Source: Oscillospiraceae bacterium (GTDB taxonomy: Bacteria > Bacillota > Clostridia > Oscillospirales > Oscillospiraceae). From it: DNA of 59,660 bases. This document shows positions 17,207-27,347 of the stretch, one piece after another. The number at the start of each line of letters is the position of its first letter. The stretch's first letter is position 1. The notes under the pieces were generated by a model that was not told the DNA's origin, ran no database searches, and saw only the letters and a program-made list of their open reading frames with translations. A program made the translations under genes and the position numbers. The stretch lies in NCBI GenBank assembly GCA_018053145.1, contig JAGPMA010000007.1, positions 1-59,660 on the forward strand. Direction: 5' to 3'.

Positions 17207-20200
17207 ATCAAATCCTCCAATCGTTCCCAAAATTCGCAAGGCTTAAGCTTTGCAAGGTAGCGCCGCGAGTCGCGAGCTTCATCGAAGCGACAGACACTGA
17301 CATAAGGGCAATAAAGGCAGGCGTTGTCCGCTTCGCCCCTGTAATAGGGCGAGGCTTCGATTTTACCGCCGGACAGATTGTTGGAAAGCTCCAGAAGCCG
17401 TCCGTCGACATGCTTATGAAGGCTTTTAATCTGCTCACAGTCCGCAAGACTGTCCGAACTTAAGCTGCCGTCCTTTTTAAAGCTGACGGGGATGTATTCT
17501 GGACTTTCGGAGTTCTCCATTGCGGCGATTATTTCGGTGTTATTAAGAATAAGCCCGCTCCGCTTCCGCGTTTTTGCCTTTTCCTTATCGAGCTCCTCGT
17601 CGGTTAAGTTACCGTTTGCGGAAATAATTGTGTCTCTTGCAGGGATATAAAGAACACCTGCTGGTACGACTTCGGCCCCATAACGAGATGTGCCATATTC
17701 TTCCAAAGCGAAGAGGTAAAGCAACATCTGCATTCCCATACCGTACCACACGTCCGAAAGTGAAAAAGACTTTCTGCCGGTTTTGTAGTCAATTATGCGG
17801 AGATAGAGCTTTCCTTCGTGTATATATCCGTCCACACGGTCGGCAATCCCGTTAATAAGAAGCTCGTTTTTACCATCAGAAAGCCGAACGGGGGGGAGCT
17901 CGCCTCCGGCTCCCAGGCCAAGCTCGAAATCAAGCGGCGCAAAGTCTGATTTGGATAGTTCGCGCACCATGTCCGCCACAACTCGGCGAACCGAGGGGCG
18001 CAGTCTTTCGAAAAGATAAATAAAGCGAGGTGATTTATCCTCGAAGCTGCCCAGCTTATCTGAGACGTAAAGGTCGGTATATTTGTCGACAAGCGTGTTG
18101 ATTTCCTCAAGTGTTACGTTTTTAAAACCAACGCCTTTAGAGATTTCTCCTGCTACATTTTCAAGAATATAGTGCATAAATGTACCAAGCTCAGGCGCCT
18201 CGAAGCCGGCACTTTCCCGCTCGTTGAGCTTAAGCCCATAGCGTAGAAAATACGAATAACGGCAGGCGGTATATGCGTCAGTGCGCGAAGGCGATAAAGA
18301 GAGCTTCTCGCCGTAAAGTACCTTGACAGAGTCGTTAGACAGATGTCCGCGTCGCAACTCGGCCTTTTGCTTCAAATTGTGCAGCTTCTGCTTACCTTCT
18401 TCAGTCTGTGAAAAATATGAAAGGGCAAGAAAGGCGTTATTGTCGTTGCCGTTTAGGGCACCCACTGCAAGGAGAAAAGCCGGTTCTACGGCAGACAACC
18501 TTGTTTTGGAGAGAGAAAGGGGCTTTTCCTCAAGCCCGAAGAGGAGCTTTGCCCGGGTGATCAAAAAGCTTGGTCTTGTCTGTGCTCCGCTGGAATCAAA
18601 GGCACAGTAGGAAAGTGAAAGCGTTTCGGATGGCAAAGTAACGCAATTATAAATCAAGGAAAGCTCACGCGATAATTCGTCTGTTCCGCCGCCAAGAGAG
18701 ATACCAAGCTCGCAAAGCTCGTCGCGTTCCTCGCATGATAACAAGCCGCCACCTGTTCCGATTTGCGGGAGTTTGTCGTCCGAAGCACCTAATATTATTA
18801 GGTGCTTAATGTTGCGGCGGCGCATTCTGTCCATATCTCCGGCGGAAACACTGTCCAAAGAAAGTGGGATTGCAGAAACGTCATATTGCGATAGTGTCTG
18901 GAGAAATAGCTTCGAAAACTGCTCCTGAGTCATCGGCGTGCTGCCAAGAATGGCGGCAGTTTGCTCCAGTGAATTTAAAACGATTTCCCAGAGCTGAGCA
19001 TATTCAGCGGCAAGCAGTTCGCGGTCGGCATTCGCCAACGCTGAGGCCTTTTTCTCAAGCGTTTCAGGCAAGTTAATCGCTAAAAGAAAGGCAGAAAGCG
19101 CTTTTGCCTGTTGCGCGGCGCTCTGTGCTTTTTTTCCGTTCTCGTAAAGCGTGATTAAAGGATTTGCCAGCATATGCCTAATAAAGTTAATTTTTGCAAG
19201 TTTTGCCGCACTTTCCTCGTTTTGTTCCGAGCCAAAGCCATCTGGATGCAGTCCCCAAGGCTTTTCACGTGTCCACATGCTGCCGCGAATGTTCCACATG
19301 GTAACAAAGTTTTCTATGAGGTCCAAATCCATCAACGAGACGCCGGTAAGACCTGTTTTTATATAGCTGAAAACGTCGTCGGAGTCCCATCCGCCTTGTA
19401 TAATTTCAAATGCGCACGCAATGAGTGCGGCAATCGGCTTTTGAAGGATATTACCCCTGCGAGCCATGAAAAGAGGAACACCGTAGAAACGGAAGCTCTC
19501 CTCGAGTGCGGCTGAGTAGCTTTCAAACCCGCGTACGGCGATTGCAATATCACGGAAACGGGAGTTGCCCTCACGAACAAATTCGAGGCATTTCGCGGCC
19601 GCCATTTCGCACTCGGAACGCAAGCTGCCCGCCTTGACAATTTCTATACAGTTACCGACGTTTTCCTGTACCTCAGTGGTGTAGCTATAGAGCTTTTCCT
19701 CAAGAAAAATTAGCGGAGCAGCCTTGGTGGGTGCGTTTTCGGGCTTGATTATTTCGGCTTCAACATTTTGCTCCTTGGCAAAACGCAAAAGGGTGTTAGC
19801 TGCAATACGCGACTGTTCAAAGTGCTCGCTGTCATCAAACAGACCATTGCAGGTAAGACAGACGGTAATGTCTGATTTTTTTTTGAGGAGTTCCTTTATT
19901 ACAAGCAGCTCCGCGCCTGTGAAATCGGTAAATCCGTCTATATAAATGTGCCCGTTCGTACCAATGGAGCTTTGTCCGATTGTTTCGGCAAGATGCAGAA
20001 GCCTGTCCGTGGGGTCAGCGTGACCCTGTGCGAGAACAGCATCGTATGCTTCCAAACAAATAGAAAGGTCGCGAAGCTTTTCGGAAAGACCCGTTCCGGC
20101 GTTTTCAGCCGCTTTTAATAGGTCGTCCGAACTAATATGAGCGGCTTTAAGCTCCGAAACCGTTTGCAGAAGGCTTGTCTGAATCTCCGATTTGTTTTTC

Positions 20201-20529
20201 GCGGAAGAATAAAGACTGAGCCGCGAACTTATCTGGCTGAGCGCAAGGGAGATGCACAACAGTCTGCCGCCATTGTCAAGAGGAATACGCCCTCCTGTTC
20301 CGGTTTCCTGCGAAACACGTACGGCAAGCCTTGAAAAGCTCAGAACCTCGGCATGAAGCGAAAGCTTATCGCCACAGACGGAGCAAAGCTCGCGCTCGGC
20401 CTCGTGGCTGTATTGCTCGGGAACTATCATAAAGATTCCCCCGCTGCCTGCCGAGACGCTTTTTCGTATTTCATTTGTAATGAGTGAGGTCTTTCCGCTT
20501 CCTGCGGTGCCTAATATGAGCTTTAGCAT
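17203..20529 (-). CDS. addB: ATP-dependent nuclease subunit B (AddB)
   Basis: 1108 residues. ATG at 20529 follows AAAGGAG by 7 nt. Walker A is GTAGSGKTSLI at the N-terminus. The C-terminal RecB-like nuclease has IIDYKTGRKSF, and the iron-sulfur cysteines are visible: one in CRYSYFLRYGLKL and three in CLYCPYVSVC. AddB recognises Chi-like sequences and carries the second nuclease. The pair is translationally coupled by the ATGA overlap. Confidence 0.96.
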   Translation of the reverse strand: MLKLILGTAGSGKTSLITNEIRKSVSAGSGGIFMIVPEQYSHEAERELCSVCGDKLSLHAEVLSFSRLAVRVSQETGTGGRIPLDNGGRLLCISLALSQISSRLSLYSSAKNKSEIQTSLLQTVSELKAAHISSDDLLKAAENAGTGLSEKLRDLSICLEAYDAVLAQGHADPTDRLLHLAETIGQSSIGTNGHIYIDGFTDFTGAELLVIKELLKKKSDITVCLTCNGLFDDSEHFEQSRIAANTLLRFAKEQNVEAEIIKPENAPTKAAPLIFLEEKLYSYTTEVQENVGNCIEIVKAGSLRSECEMAAAKCLEFVREGNSRFRDIAIAVRGFESYSAALEESFRFYGVPLFMARRGNILQKPIAALIACAFEIIQGGWDSDDVFSYIKTGLTGVSLMDLDLIENFVTMWNIRGSMWTREKPWGLHPDGFGSEQNEESAAKLAKINFIRHMLANPLITLYENGKKAQSAAQQAKALSAFLLAINLPETLEKKASALANADRELLAAEYAQLWEIVLNSLEQTAAILGSTPMTQEQFSKLFLQTLSQYDVSAIPLSLDSVSAGDMDRMRRRNIKHLIILGASDDKLPQIGTGGGLLSCEERDELCELGISLGGGTDELSRELSLIYNCVTLPSETLSLSYCAFDSSGAQTRPSFLITRAKLLFGLEEKPLSLSKTRLSAVEPAFLLAVGALNGNDNNAFLALSYFSQTEEGKQKLHNLKQKAELRRGHLSNDSVKVLYGEKLSLSPSRTDAYTACRYSYFLRYGLKLNERESAGFEAPELGTFMHYILENVAGEISKGVGFKNVTLEEINTLVDKYTDLYVSDKLGSFEDKSPRFIYLFERLRPSVRRVVADMVRELSKSDFAPLDFELGLGAGGELPPVRLSDGKNELLINGIADRVDGYIHEGKLYLRIIDYKTGRKSFSLSDVWYGMGMQMLLYLFALEEYGTSRYGAEVVPAGVLYIPARDTIISANGNLTDEELDKEKAKTRKRSGLILNNTEIIAAMENSESPEYIPVSFKKDGSLSSDSLADCEQIKSLHKHVDGRLLELSNNLSGGKIEASPYYRGEADNACLYCPYVSVCRFDEARDSRRYLAKLKPCEFWERLEDLI

Positions 20530-20555
20530 GCTATCGCTCCTTTCAGTCTGAGCAA

Positions 20556-20584
20556 AGTATAGCATATTAACTCGGTTATATAAA
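20556..20584 (-). promoter_or_regulatory. Possible promoter of addB-addA
   Basis: On the minus strand TATACT (20556-20561) lies ~27 nt before the addB start; the -35 at 17-nt spacing is poor (TTTATA). Confidence 0.4.
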
Positions 20585-20718
20585 GTGCTTAGAAACAGAA
20601 TTAACCGAATTTACGGCTGTATGCTCGCTAAACATATATAAGGTGGAGCGAAACTTGATTTCTGCGGAAATATAAGATTATTTCGGCTTATTCGGAAGAA
20701 TTCGCCCGAATCTCTCAA

Positions 20719-20747
20719 TTGACTTGCTCTATGGGACATGATAAAAT
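20719..20747 (+). promoter_or_regulatory. Sigma-A promoter of the CNNM pair
   Basis: TTGACT (20719-20724), 17 nt, TAAAAT (20742-20747), ~45 nt before the start codon. Confidence 0.8.
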
Positions 20748-20794
20748 ATTAGCTAATATTGCAAACCCCAACACTAAAGGAGTGATTATCCGAA

Positions 20795-22078
20795 ATGGAT
20801 GAGGGCAGTTGGTTGTCCTGGTTAATAATAGCGTTACTTGTTGCTGCCGCGGCGTATTTCGCGACCGCGGAAACAGCATATTCTTCAGTCAGCCGTATCA
20901 AAATTAAATCCGAAATGGATAGAGGTGACAGTAGAGCAAAAAAGGCTTTGCTCATTCTCGATAATTTCGACAAAGCGATTACAACAATTCTTATCGGAAC
21001 AAACATCGTACATATTGTTACAGCCGCATTGGTTACAATCATGGTAACTAAAAAATGGGGTGTTTCTGCTGTTACTATATCGACGATTATTACGACACTT
21101 GTTATTTTCTTTGTGGGCGAAATGTTGCCAAAGAGCATCGGCAAAAAATACAGCGGCCGATTCTCGTTGTCGTTTGCTTCGTCCCTGAGCTTTTTTATGC
21201 TCATTTTTAAGCCCTTAGCCTATATCCTTACAAAAGTAGGACAGTCGGTTGCCAGACACACCAAGGGCGACCCTGAGGTAACGGTTACAGAGGACGAGCT
21301 TTACGACATCATTGAAAACATGAAAGAAGACGGAGAACTCGATGCTGAGAGAGGAGAGCTTGTTCACTCGGCAATGATGTTCGCGGATGTCACGGTTGAA
21401 AGCATAGTTACGCCTCGCGTTGATCTTGTCGCCATCGATATTGAAACGCCGCTGACAGAAATGTTGAAGTTCGTCAAGGCCTCCAGACACAGCCGTTTCC
21501 CCGTTTATGAGGGAAGTATTGACAACGTCATCGGTGTTTTGCAGATTCGAAAATTTATAAAATCCTACATCAAGCAGGGCGACGAGCTTGACGTGCGCTC
21601 GGCGCTTGATAACATTCATTTCGCGCATCAAAGCACGAAAATTGATGAACTGCTTTCCGAGATGAGCCGCAAAAGACTGAACATGGCGATTGTAACCGAC
21701 AATTACGGCGGAACACTCGGCATAGTTACGGTTGAAGATATTTTGGAGGAGCTCGTCGGTGACATTTGGGATGAGGACGATGAGATTAAGGAATTCTGCG
21801 TTATGCAGTCGGACGGAAGCTATGAGCTAGACCCCGAGCTTGGTATCGAGGAAAGCTTTGATTTGGTAGATTTTGAAGACCCGGATGATTTTGAATTCGA
21901 GCATAAGCTCTTGGGTGAATGGGTCTTCGAACACTTTGACCGTATCCCCACAGAGGGAGACAGCTTTGTATACAACGGGCTAACAGTCACCGTGAAGGAA
22001 ATGAGACAGAACAGAATTGTTAAGCTGAATATGAAGATGCTCACCGAAAGCAACGAAGAGGGAGGGAACAGTAAATGA
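20795..22078 (+). CDS. CNNM/CorC family membrane protein (DUF21 - CBS pair - CorC_HlyC), copy 1
   Basis: 427 residues. An N-terminal DUF21 membrane domain (about 1-170) contains the family signature around ATAETAYSSVSRIK and helices through GEMLPKSIGKKY. Two CBS motifs follow (VESIVTPRVDLVAID... and the copy ending IVTVEDILEELVGDIWDEDDE), then a CorC_HlyC domain (about 345-425). The family exports Mg2+ or Na+/Mg2+ and is often mislabelled hemolysin. Overlaps the next gene by ATGA, so both are probably co-translated. Confidence 0.92.
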   Translation: MDEGSWLSWLIIALLVAAAAYFATAETAYSSVSRIKIKSEMDRGDSRAKKALLILDNFDKAITTILIGTNIVHIVTAALVTIMVTKKWGVSAVTISTIITTLVIFFVGEMLPKSIGKKYSGRFSLSFASSLSFFMLIFKPLAYILTKVGQSVARHTKGDPEVTVTEDELYDIIENMKEDGELDAERGELVHSAMMFADVTVESIVTPRVDLVAIDIETPLTEMLKFVKASRHSRFPVYEGSIDNVIGVLQIRKFIKSYIKQGDELDVRSALDNIHFAHQSTKIDELLSEMSRKRLNMAIVTDNYGGTLGIVTVEDILEELVGDIWDEDDEIKEFCVMQSDGSYELDPELGIEESFDLVDFEDPDDFEFEHKLLGEWVFEHFDRIPTEGDSFVYNGLTVTVKEMRQNRIVKLNMKMLTESNEEGGNSK

Positions 22079-23334
22079 TTTCTCCTATCTACTATATCGC
22101 CGTTGCGGTATGTATAATGTTCTCTGGATTTTTTTCGGCCACAGAGATGGCATATTCCTCTGCAAACCGTTTACGCCTTGAAAACACAGGTGAGAACGGC
22201 AACCGTGCCGCGGCACTTGCCTGCAAGATATACGATAACTATGATAATATGTTGTCCTCCGTACTAATTCTGAACAACTTGGTAAATGTAGGGGCATCGT
22301 CAATTGTTTCTATAATTGCGCTAAGCATTGCAAGACAATACAATTTTCCTTCCGCAACAACGCTTGCGACAATATGCATAACTCTGCTGATAATCATTTT
22401 CGGCGAGACAATTCCTAAGATAGTCGCCAAGAAAAATGCGAACAAAACTGCAGCAAGCTTTGCATATGTTGTTCGTGGACTAATGTTTATTCTTAAGCCG
22501 TTGGTTTTTATCGTGGTGACATTAATCCATTTTATTACAAAGCCGTTAAAAGGCGAAAAGCCTGCCGATGAGCAGGAAACGGCAGTTGAAGAGCTGTTTT
22601 CCATCATTGAAACGGTTGAGGACGAGGGCGTTATTGACGAGGAGCGAAGCGAACTTTTGCAGGCTGCGCTGGACTTTTCGGAGATTTCCGCGAGTGAAGT
22701 AATGACTAGCCGAGTCGACATGGTATCTATTGATATTGACGACGATTGGGATGAAATTCTTAAGACAATCGACAATTCGTCATATTCGCGTCTTCCTGTT
22801 TATGAGGATAGCATTGATAATATCATCGGTATCTTGTACTTGAACCACTTTTTCAAGGCGATAACCGGTACTGAAAAAATTGACCTCAGACCCCTATTGA
22901 TAAAACCCTGCTACGTGTACAAAACCGTTAAGCTTCCCTCTGTCCTTGCGGAAATGCGCAAAAGCAGAACGCACCTTGCCATAGTAACGGACGAATACGG
23001 CGGCTCGATGGGCGTTGTCACAATGGAAGATGTGCTTGAAGAGCTGGTGGGCGATATTTGGGACGAAACGGACGAGTTTGAACCTGAGGTTATTGAGCAC
23101 GGCAAGGACCTTTATGAACTTGACGGCGACATGAACATCTCGGATTTTCTTGAAATGATTGACCGCAGTGAGGACAGCTTCGAAACGGACAGCGCCACGG
23201 TCGGCGGCTGGACGATTGAAAGCTTCGGACGTTTCCCCGAATGCGGAGAAAGCTTTAAATTCGAGAATCTCACGGTAACTGTTCTGGAGGTTTATGGACA
23301 GCGAGTAGAAAAGGTTTTGCTGCTCGTCGAGTGA
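22075..23334 (+). CDS. CNNM/CorC family membrane protein, copy 2
   Basis: 419 residues, same architecture as the upstream copy: DUF21 (GFFSATEMAYSSANRLRLEN at the start, FGETIPKIVAKK later), two CBS motifs (VMTSRVDMVSID, VTMEDVLEELVGDIWDETDE) and CorC_HlyC. The two copies are clearly paralogous but differ widely, so the duplication is old. Tandem coupling suggests a heteromeric transporter, which is inference. Confidence 0.92.
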   Translation: MISPIYYIAVAVCIMFSGFFSATEMAYSSANRLRLENTGENGNRAAALACKIYDNYDNMLSSVLILNNLVNVGASSIVSIIALSIARQYNFPSATTLATICITLLIIIFGETIPKIVAKKNANKTAASFAYVVRGLMFILKPLVFIVVTLIHFITKPLKGEKPADEQETAVEELFSIIETVEDEGVIDEERSELLQAALDFSEISASEVMTSRVDMVSIDIDDDWDEILKTIDNSSYSRLPVYEDSIDNIIGILYLNHFFKAITGTEKIDLRPLLIKPCYVYKTVKLPSVLAEMRKSRTHLAIVTDEYGGSMGVVTMEDVLEELVGDIWDETDEFEPEVIEHGKDLYELDGDMNISDFLEMIDRSEDSFETDSATVGGWTIESFGRFPECGESFKFENLTVTVLEVYGQRVEKVLLLVE

Positions 23335-23348
23335 TTGGTTGGGGGTAT

Positions 23349-23516
23349 ATGGATGAAAACGAAAAATGCATTTGTCCGCGTATAAAATGTCCAAGACACG
23401 GAAAATGTGAATAGTGCCGCGCTAATCATGCCAACAAAAACAATCTCCCTTACTGCGAAAGGGCAAAACAAAGAGCGGAAAAGCGAGAGCAAAGAGAGCT
23501 AAGACGTTCACGATAA
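23349..23516 (+). pseudogene. Small cysteine-rich protein interrupted by an in-frame TAG
   Basis: From ATG at 23349 the frame reads 21 codons (MDENEKCICPRIKCPRHGKCE), TAG at 23412-23414, then 33 further codons in the same frame (CRANHANKNNLPYCERAKQR...) to TAA at 23514-23516. The joined product would be a 54-residue protein, with Cys/His spacing like small clostridial proteins of the CPRHG-x-C-x2-C-x3-H type, and a basic, helical tail. The cysteine pattern spans the stop, so the reading frame was recently intact; GAG to TAG is one base change. A GGGGG SD with short spacing precedes the start, 14 nt after the CNNM stop. Confidence 0.6.
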
Positions 23517-23523
23517 CAAGACA

Positions 23524-23560
23524 AAAAAAGGTTGTCTGTCATTGACAGACAACCTTTTTT
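23524..23560. terminator. Bidirectional terminator between the Cys-rich ORF and dnaJ
   Basis: A 17-bp stem AAAAAAGGTTGTCTGTC with complement, 3-nt loop ATT, A-run on one side and T-run on the other. Confidence 0.93.
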
Positions 23561-23562
23561 GT

Positions 23563-24669
23563 CTATTTTTTGTGTTTCTTTTTCACAGCTTGTTCTGCCA
23601 CGGTAGGAATGGTCTCCCCTGTCGCTTTTGAGAACTCGCGGAGAATTGCCTTTTGCGCCTCGCCCAAGTTTTCGGGCGTTACGACCTTTACGGTGACAAA
23701 CATATCACCGCGACCTTTGCCGCGAATATAGGGGATTCCAAGCTCTTTAAGGCGAAAAGTAGTTCCGGTCTGTGTGCCGTCGGGAATGGCGTATTTCGTT
23801 TTTCCGTCAAGAGTGGGGATTTCTATATCTGCGCCTAGCGCAGCCTGAACAAAGGAAATTGGCTGTGTATATAAAACGGCAAAGCCGTCTCTTTTAAACT
23901 GTGGATGGGGTCTAATGCTGACGGTTACGAGCAAATCTCCCGTCGGACCGCCATTTTTGCCCGAGCTTCCAAGTCCGCGAAGAGCAATCGTCTGCCCGTC
24001 ATCAATGCCGGCCGGAATGTTGGCGGATATTTTGCGCTGCTTGCGGAGCGAACCGGCACCGCGGCAGGTTTCGCAGGGCTGATGTATGATTTTTCCTGTG
24101 CCCTTGCAGTGCTGACATGTGACGGTTGTTTGGATAATGCCGAAGGGGGACCGCTGCTGTTGATGTACGGCGCCGCTTCCCTTGCACTCGGGGCAAATTT
24201 CTGCCGTGGTTCCCGAGGCACAGCCGGTGCCCTTACAGTCGGGGCAATCCTCGATTCGTGCGACGCTAAGCTCCTTATCGCAGCCAAAAGCAGCTTCTTC
24301 AAAGGTTATGGAGATGTTTGTGCGAACGCTTTCGCCGCGTATCGGGCCGTTATTTTGCCGCTGTCTGCCACCACCGAACATTCCACCAAAAAGATCACCA
24401 AAAATGTCGCCGAAATCAAAACCGGTGCCGCCCATTGAGGGGTCAAAGGCGGCGTGTCCGAACTGGTCGTATTTTGATTTTTTGTCCGGATCAGATAAGA
24501 CTGCATAAGCTTCGGCAATTTCCTTGAAGCGCGCCTCGGCGGCAGCATCGCCCGGGTTTAAGTCCGGATGGTTTTCTTTTGCTAACGTACGATAAGCTTT
24601 TTTTATATCGCTGTCCTGGGCGTTTTTGTTAAGCCCCAAGACCTCGTAATAATCCCTTTTATCAGCCAT
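23563..24669 (-). CDS. dnaJ: Chaperone DnaJ
   Basis: 368 residues. The J domain has HPD in ENHPDLNPGD; a Gly/Phe-rich linker (FGDIFGDLFGGMFGGG) follows, then four CxxCxGxG zinc motifs (CPDCKGTG, CPECKGSG, CQHCKGTG, CETCRGAG) and the C-terminal substrate domain. It stimulates DnaK ATPase and delivers clients. Last gene of the heat-shock operon, 140 nt after dnaK. Confidence 0.97.
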   Translation of the reverse strand: MADKRDYYEVLGLNKNAQDSDIKKAYRTLAKENHPDLNPGDAAAEARFKEIAEAYAVLSDPDKKSKYDQFGHAAFDPSMGGTGFDFGDIFGDLFGGMFGGGRQRQNNGPIRGESVRTNISITFEEAAFGCDKELSVARIEDCPDCKGTGCASGTTAEICPECKGSGAVHQQQRSPFGIIQTTVTCQHCKGTGKIIHQPCETCRGAGSLRKQRKISANIPAGIDDGQTIALRGLGSSGKNGGPTGDLLVTVSIRPHPQFKRDGFAVLYTQPISFVQAALGADIEIPTLDGKTKYAIPDGTQTGTTFRLKELGIPYIRGKGRGDMFVTVKVVTPENLGEAQKAILREFSKATGETIPTVAEQAVKKKHKK

Positions 24670-24766
24670 AGATTAAGTATCCTCTTCATAAAATGTCAGA
24701 GCGTCAAGCAAGCTCCGTCTTTGAGCCAAGCCTGACCTCTGCCAACTTGAATAAGCAAGCTCACGG

Positions 24767-24797
24767 CTCTGGGGCGTACCTTAAGTGCGCCCCAGAG
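24767..24797 (-). other. dnaK-dnaJ intergenic stem-loop
   Basis: CTCTGGGGCG pairs with CGCCCCAGAG (10 bp). No U-run follows on the minus strand, so a processing or stability element that sets DnaK above DnaJ is more likely than a terminator. Confidence 0.6.
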
Positions 24798-24809
24798 TAC
24801 CAATTCATT

Positions 24810-26681
24810 TTATTTCTTTTTGTTGTCGTCGTCAACTACTTCGTAGTCGGCATCGTAATATTGTCCGCCCTGCTCATCCTTGTGGTCGTGATTGCAGTTG
24901 CCGTTGCCTCCACAGTCACAGTTGGGATCACCACAGCTACCGTCGGCACCTGTCTGAGCATAGAGCTTCTCACTGACTTTGTAGAAGGCTTGAGTGAGTT
25001 CCTCTGTTGCGGTTTTAATTGATTCCGAATCGGAACCGGAAAGAGCGGTTTTCAGTTTGGAAAGAGCGGTTTCGACCTCGGACTTGTCAGCTGAGTCAAT
25101 CTTGTCGCCCATCTCGGTAAGGGTTTTTTCGGTCTGGTAGGCCATCTGGTCGCCCTGATTGCGAATGTCGACCTCTTCCTTGCGCTTTGCGTCTTCAGCG
25201 GCAAACTGCTCTGCCTCTTTGACTGCCTTTTCGATGTCTTCCTTGGAGAGGTTGGAGGAGGCTGTGAGGGTGATGTGCTGCTCCTTGCCGGTTCCCATAT
25301 CCTTTGCGGATACGTTTACGATGCCGTTTGCGTCAATATCGAAGGTGACTTCGATTTGAGGAACACCGCGGCGTGCCGGAGCGATGCCATCGAGATGGAA
25401 ACGACCGAGGCTCTTGTTGTACTGAGCCATTTCGCGCTCACCCTGAAGCACGTTAATTTCAACACTGGTCTGGTTATCGGCAGCGGTGGAGAAAATCTGG
25501 CTTTTCTTTGTGGGGATGGTGGTGTTGCGCTCAATGAGCTTTGTGCAAACGCCGCCGAGGGTTTCGATTCCGAGGGACAACGGGGTAACATCAAGAAGTA
25601 GAATGCCTTCAACATCGCCGCCGAGAACGCCGCCCTGAATTGCAGCGCCGACTGCGACGCATTCATCGGGGTTAATTCCCTTGAAGCCTTCCTTGCCTGT
25701 AAGCGATTTTACCATGTCCTGAACGGCAGGAATACGTGTTGAACCGCCGACAAGAAGAACCTTGGAAAGCTCGCCTGCGGAAAGACCTGCGTCGGAAAGA
25801 GCTTGACGAACAGGGCCGACTGTCTTTTCAACTAGATGATTTGTAAGCTCGTTGAATTTAGCTCTGGTGAGAGTGACATCAAGGTGCTTGGGGCCATTTG
25901 CGTCGGCAGTGATGTAAGGAAGATTAATGTTTGAGGACATAACGCCGGAAAGCTCGATTTTAGCCTTCTCAGCAGCTTCACGCAGACGCTGAAGCGCAAC
26001 TCTGTCAGCAGAAAGGTCAACGCCGTCGGACTTCTTAAATTCCTCCACGAGGTATTTTGTGACGCACTCGTCAAAGTCGTCTCCGCCCAAGCGGGTGTTA
26101 CCGCCGGTTGCAAGAACTTCGATAACTCCATCGCCGATTTCAAGAACGGAAACGTCGAAGGTTCCTCCGCCAAGGTCATAAACCATGATTTTCTGATCGG
26201 ATTCCTTGTCGATGCCATAAGCAAGTGCGGCAGCGGTAGGCTCGTTTATTATGCGCTTAACGTCAAGACCGGCGATTCTGCCTGCGTCCTTCGTTGCCTG
26301 ACGCTGAGAGTCGCTAAAGTATGCGGGAACGGTGATAACAGCTTCAGTAACGCTTGTTCCGAGATAAGCTTCGGCATCTGCCTTGAGCTTCTGAAGAATC
26401 ATTGCGGAAATCTCCTGAGGAGTGTAGCCCTTGTTGTCTACTGTTACCTTGTAGTTGGTGCCCATTTCACGCTTAATTGAGCTGATTGTGCGGTCGGGGT
26501 TTGTAACGGCCTGACGCTTTGCGACCTGACCGACAAGACGCTCACCGGTTTTTGAAAACGCTACGACGGAAGGCGTTGTTCTGTTGCCTTCGGCGTTTGC
26601 GATAACGACGGATTCGCCGCCTTCCATAACAGCAACACAGCTGTTTGTTGTTCCTAAATCTATACCAATTATTTTACCCAT
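24810..26681 (-). CDS. dnaK: Chaperone DnaK (Hsp70) with Cys/His-rich C-terminal tail
   Basis: 623 residues from ATG at 26681 (GGAGG upstream). The nucleotide-binding domain starts [15 protein letters not shown] and includes [16 protein letters not shown] and [16 protein letters not shown]; the substrate domain and lid follow. The disordered tail is unusual: it contains Cys583, Cys588, Cys590, Cys596, His598 and His600 in a Gly/Asn/Asp-rich stretch, before the normal acidic [10 protein letters not shown] end. Most DnaK tails lack cysteine. A metal or redox role is possible but untested. Confidence 0.97.
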   Translation of the reverse strand: MGKIIGIDLGTTNSCVAVMEGGESVVIANAEGNRTTPSVVAFSKTGERLVGQVAKRQAVTNPDRTISSIKREMGTNYKVTVDNKGYTPQEISAMILQKLKADAEAYLGTSVTEAVITVPAYFSDSQRQATKDAGRIAGLDVKRIINEPTAAALAYGIDKESDQKIMVYDLGGGTFDVSVLEIGDGVIEVLATGGNTRLGGDDFDECVTKYLVEEFKKSDGVDLSADRVALQRLREAAEKAKIELSGVMSSNINLPYITADANGPKHLDVTLTRAKFNELTNHLVEKTVGPVRQALSDAGLSAGELSKVLLVGGSTRIPAVQDMVKSLTGKEGFKGINPDECVAVGAAIQGGVLGGDVEGILLLDVTPLSLGIETLGGVCTKLIERNTTIPTKKSQIFSTAADNQTSVEINVLQGEREMAQYNKSLGRFHLDGIAPARRGVPQIEVTFDIDANGIVNVSAKDMGTGKEQHITLTASSNLSKEDIEKAVKEAEQFAAEDAKRKEEVDIRNQGDQMAYQTEKTLTEMGDKIDSADKSEVETALSKLKTALSGSDSESIKTATEELTQAFYKVSEKLYAQTGADGSCGDPNCDCGGNGNCNHDHKDEQGGQYYDADYEVVDDDNKKK

Positions 26682-26768
26682 TGTAATTCCTCCGTTAATG
26701 ATGATAAGTAACAAATGTACTTAGGTTTGTTTGATTTATATGCAGAGAGTTTTATGCTCTCGGGTTGC

Positions 26769-27347
26769 TTAGTTTGCAACTTTTACTATGCTGCAGCGAA
26801 TTACCTTATCGCCCAGCTTGAAGCCCTTTTGGAACTCCTCGGTTATTTCACCTTCGCCAAAGCTTTCGTCCTCAACGTGCATTACGGCATTGTGTATTTC
26901 TGGGTCAAATTTTGTGCCTGCGCATGCTGATATTTCGCATACTCCCAAATTTGAGAGGATATCCTTAAACTGAGTTAAAACCATCTCAACGCCCTTTGCG
27001 TAAGCTTCGTCGGCGGTTTCGGTTTTAAGTGCGCGCTCAAGATTGTCGTAAACGGGAAGAAACTTTAGTGCCGTGTCTGCGCGGACATCGGAATAAACGC
27101 TTTCGCGTTCCTTTTGGCTTCTTTTGCGGAAGTTGTCGTATTCGGCAAGCAATCTGAGGTATTTATCCTTTTCGGAGGCAAGCTCTTCCAGCGCCTTCTT
27201 CTGGGCCTCGGACACTTTATCCTTATGCTTTTCCACTTTATCCCCGGCTTTTCCTGCCTCAGCGTTTTCGGTTGCCTCAGCCACTTTTTCTGAGACTAAT
27301 TCGTTCTTTGCCTCTTGGGAATCAGGGGGTGTTTTTTTTGTGCTCAT
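26769..27347 (-). CDS. grpE: Nucleotide exchange factor GrpE
   Basis: 192 residues. A low-complexity charged N-terminus (SQEAKNELVSEKVAEATE...) precedes the long coiled coil (LRLLAEYDNFRKRSQKERE) and the β-domain ending KGFKLGDKVIRCSIVKV. It releases ADP from DnaK. Its start lies 26 nt inside the end of hrcA, so translation is coupled. Confidence 0.96.
   Translation of the reverse strand: MSTKKTPPDSQEAKNELVSEKVAEATENAEAGKAGDKVEKHKDKVSEAQKKALEELASEKDKYLRLLAEYDNFRKRSQKERESVYSDVRADTALKFLPVYDNLERALKTETADEAYAKGVEMVLTQFKDILSNLGVCEISACAGTKFDPEIHNAVMHVEDESFGEGEITEEFQKGFKLGDKVIRCSIVKVAN

Noticed and set aside
23905-24438. Long plus-strand ORF inside dnaJ
   Set aside because: Antisense shadow of the Gly-rich and zinc-finger region of dnaJ; GC-rich codons create the open frame.
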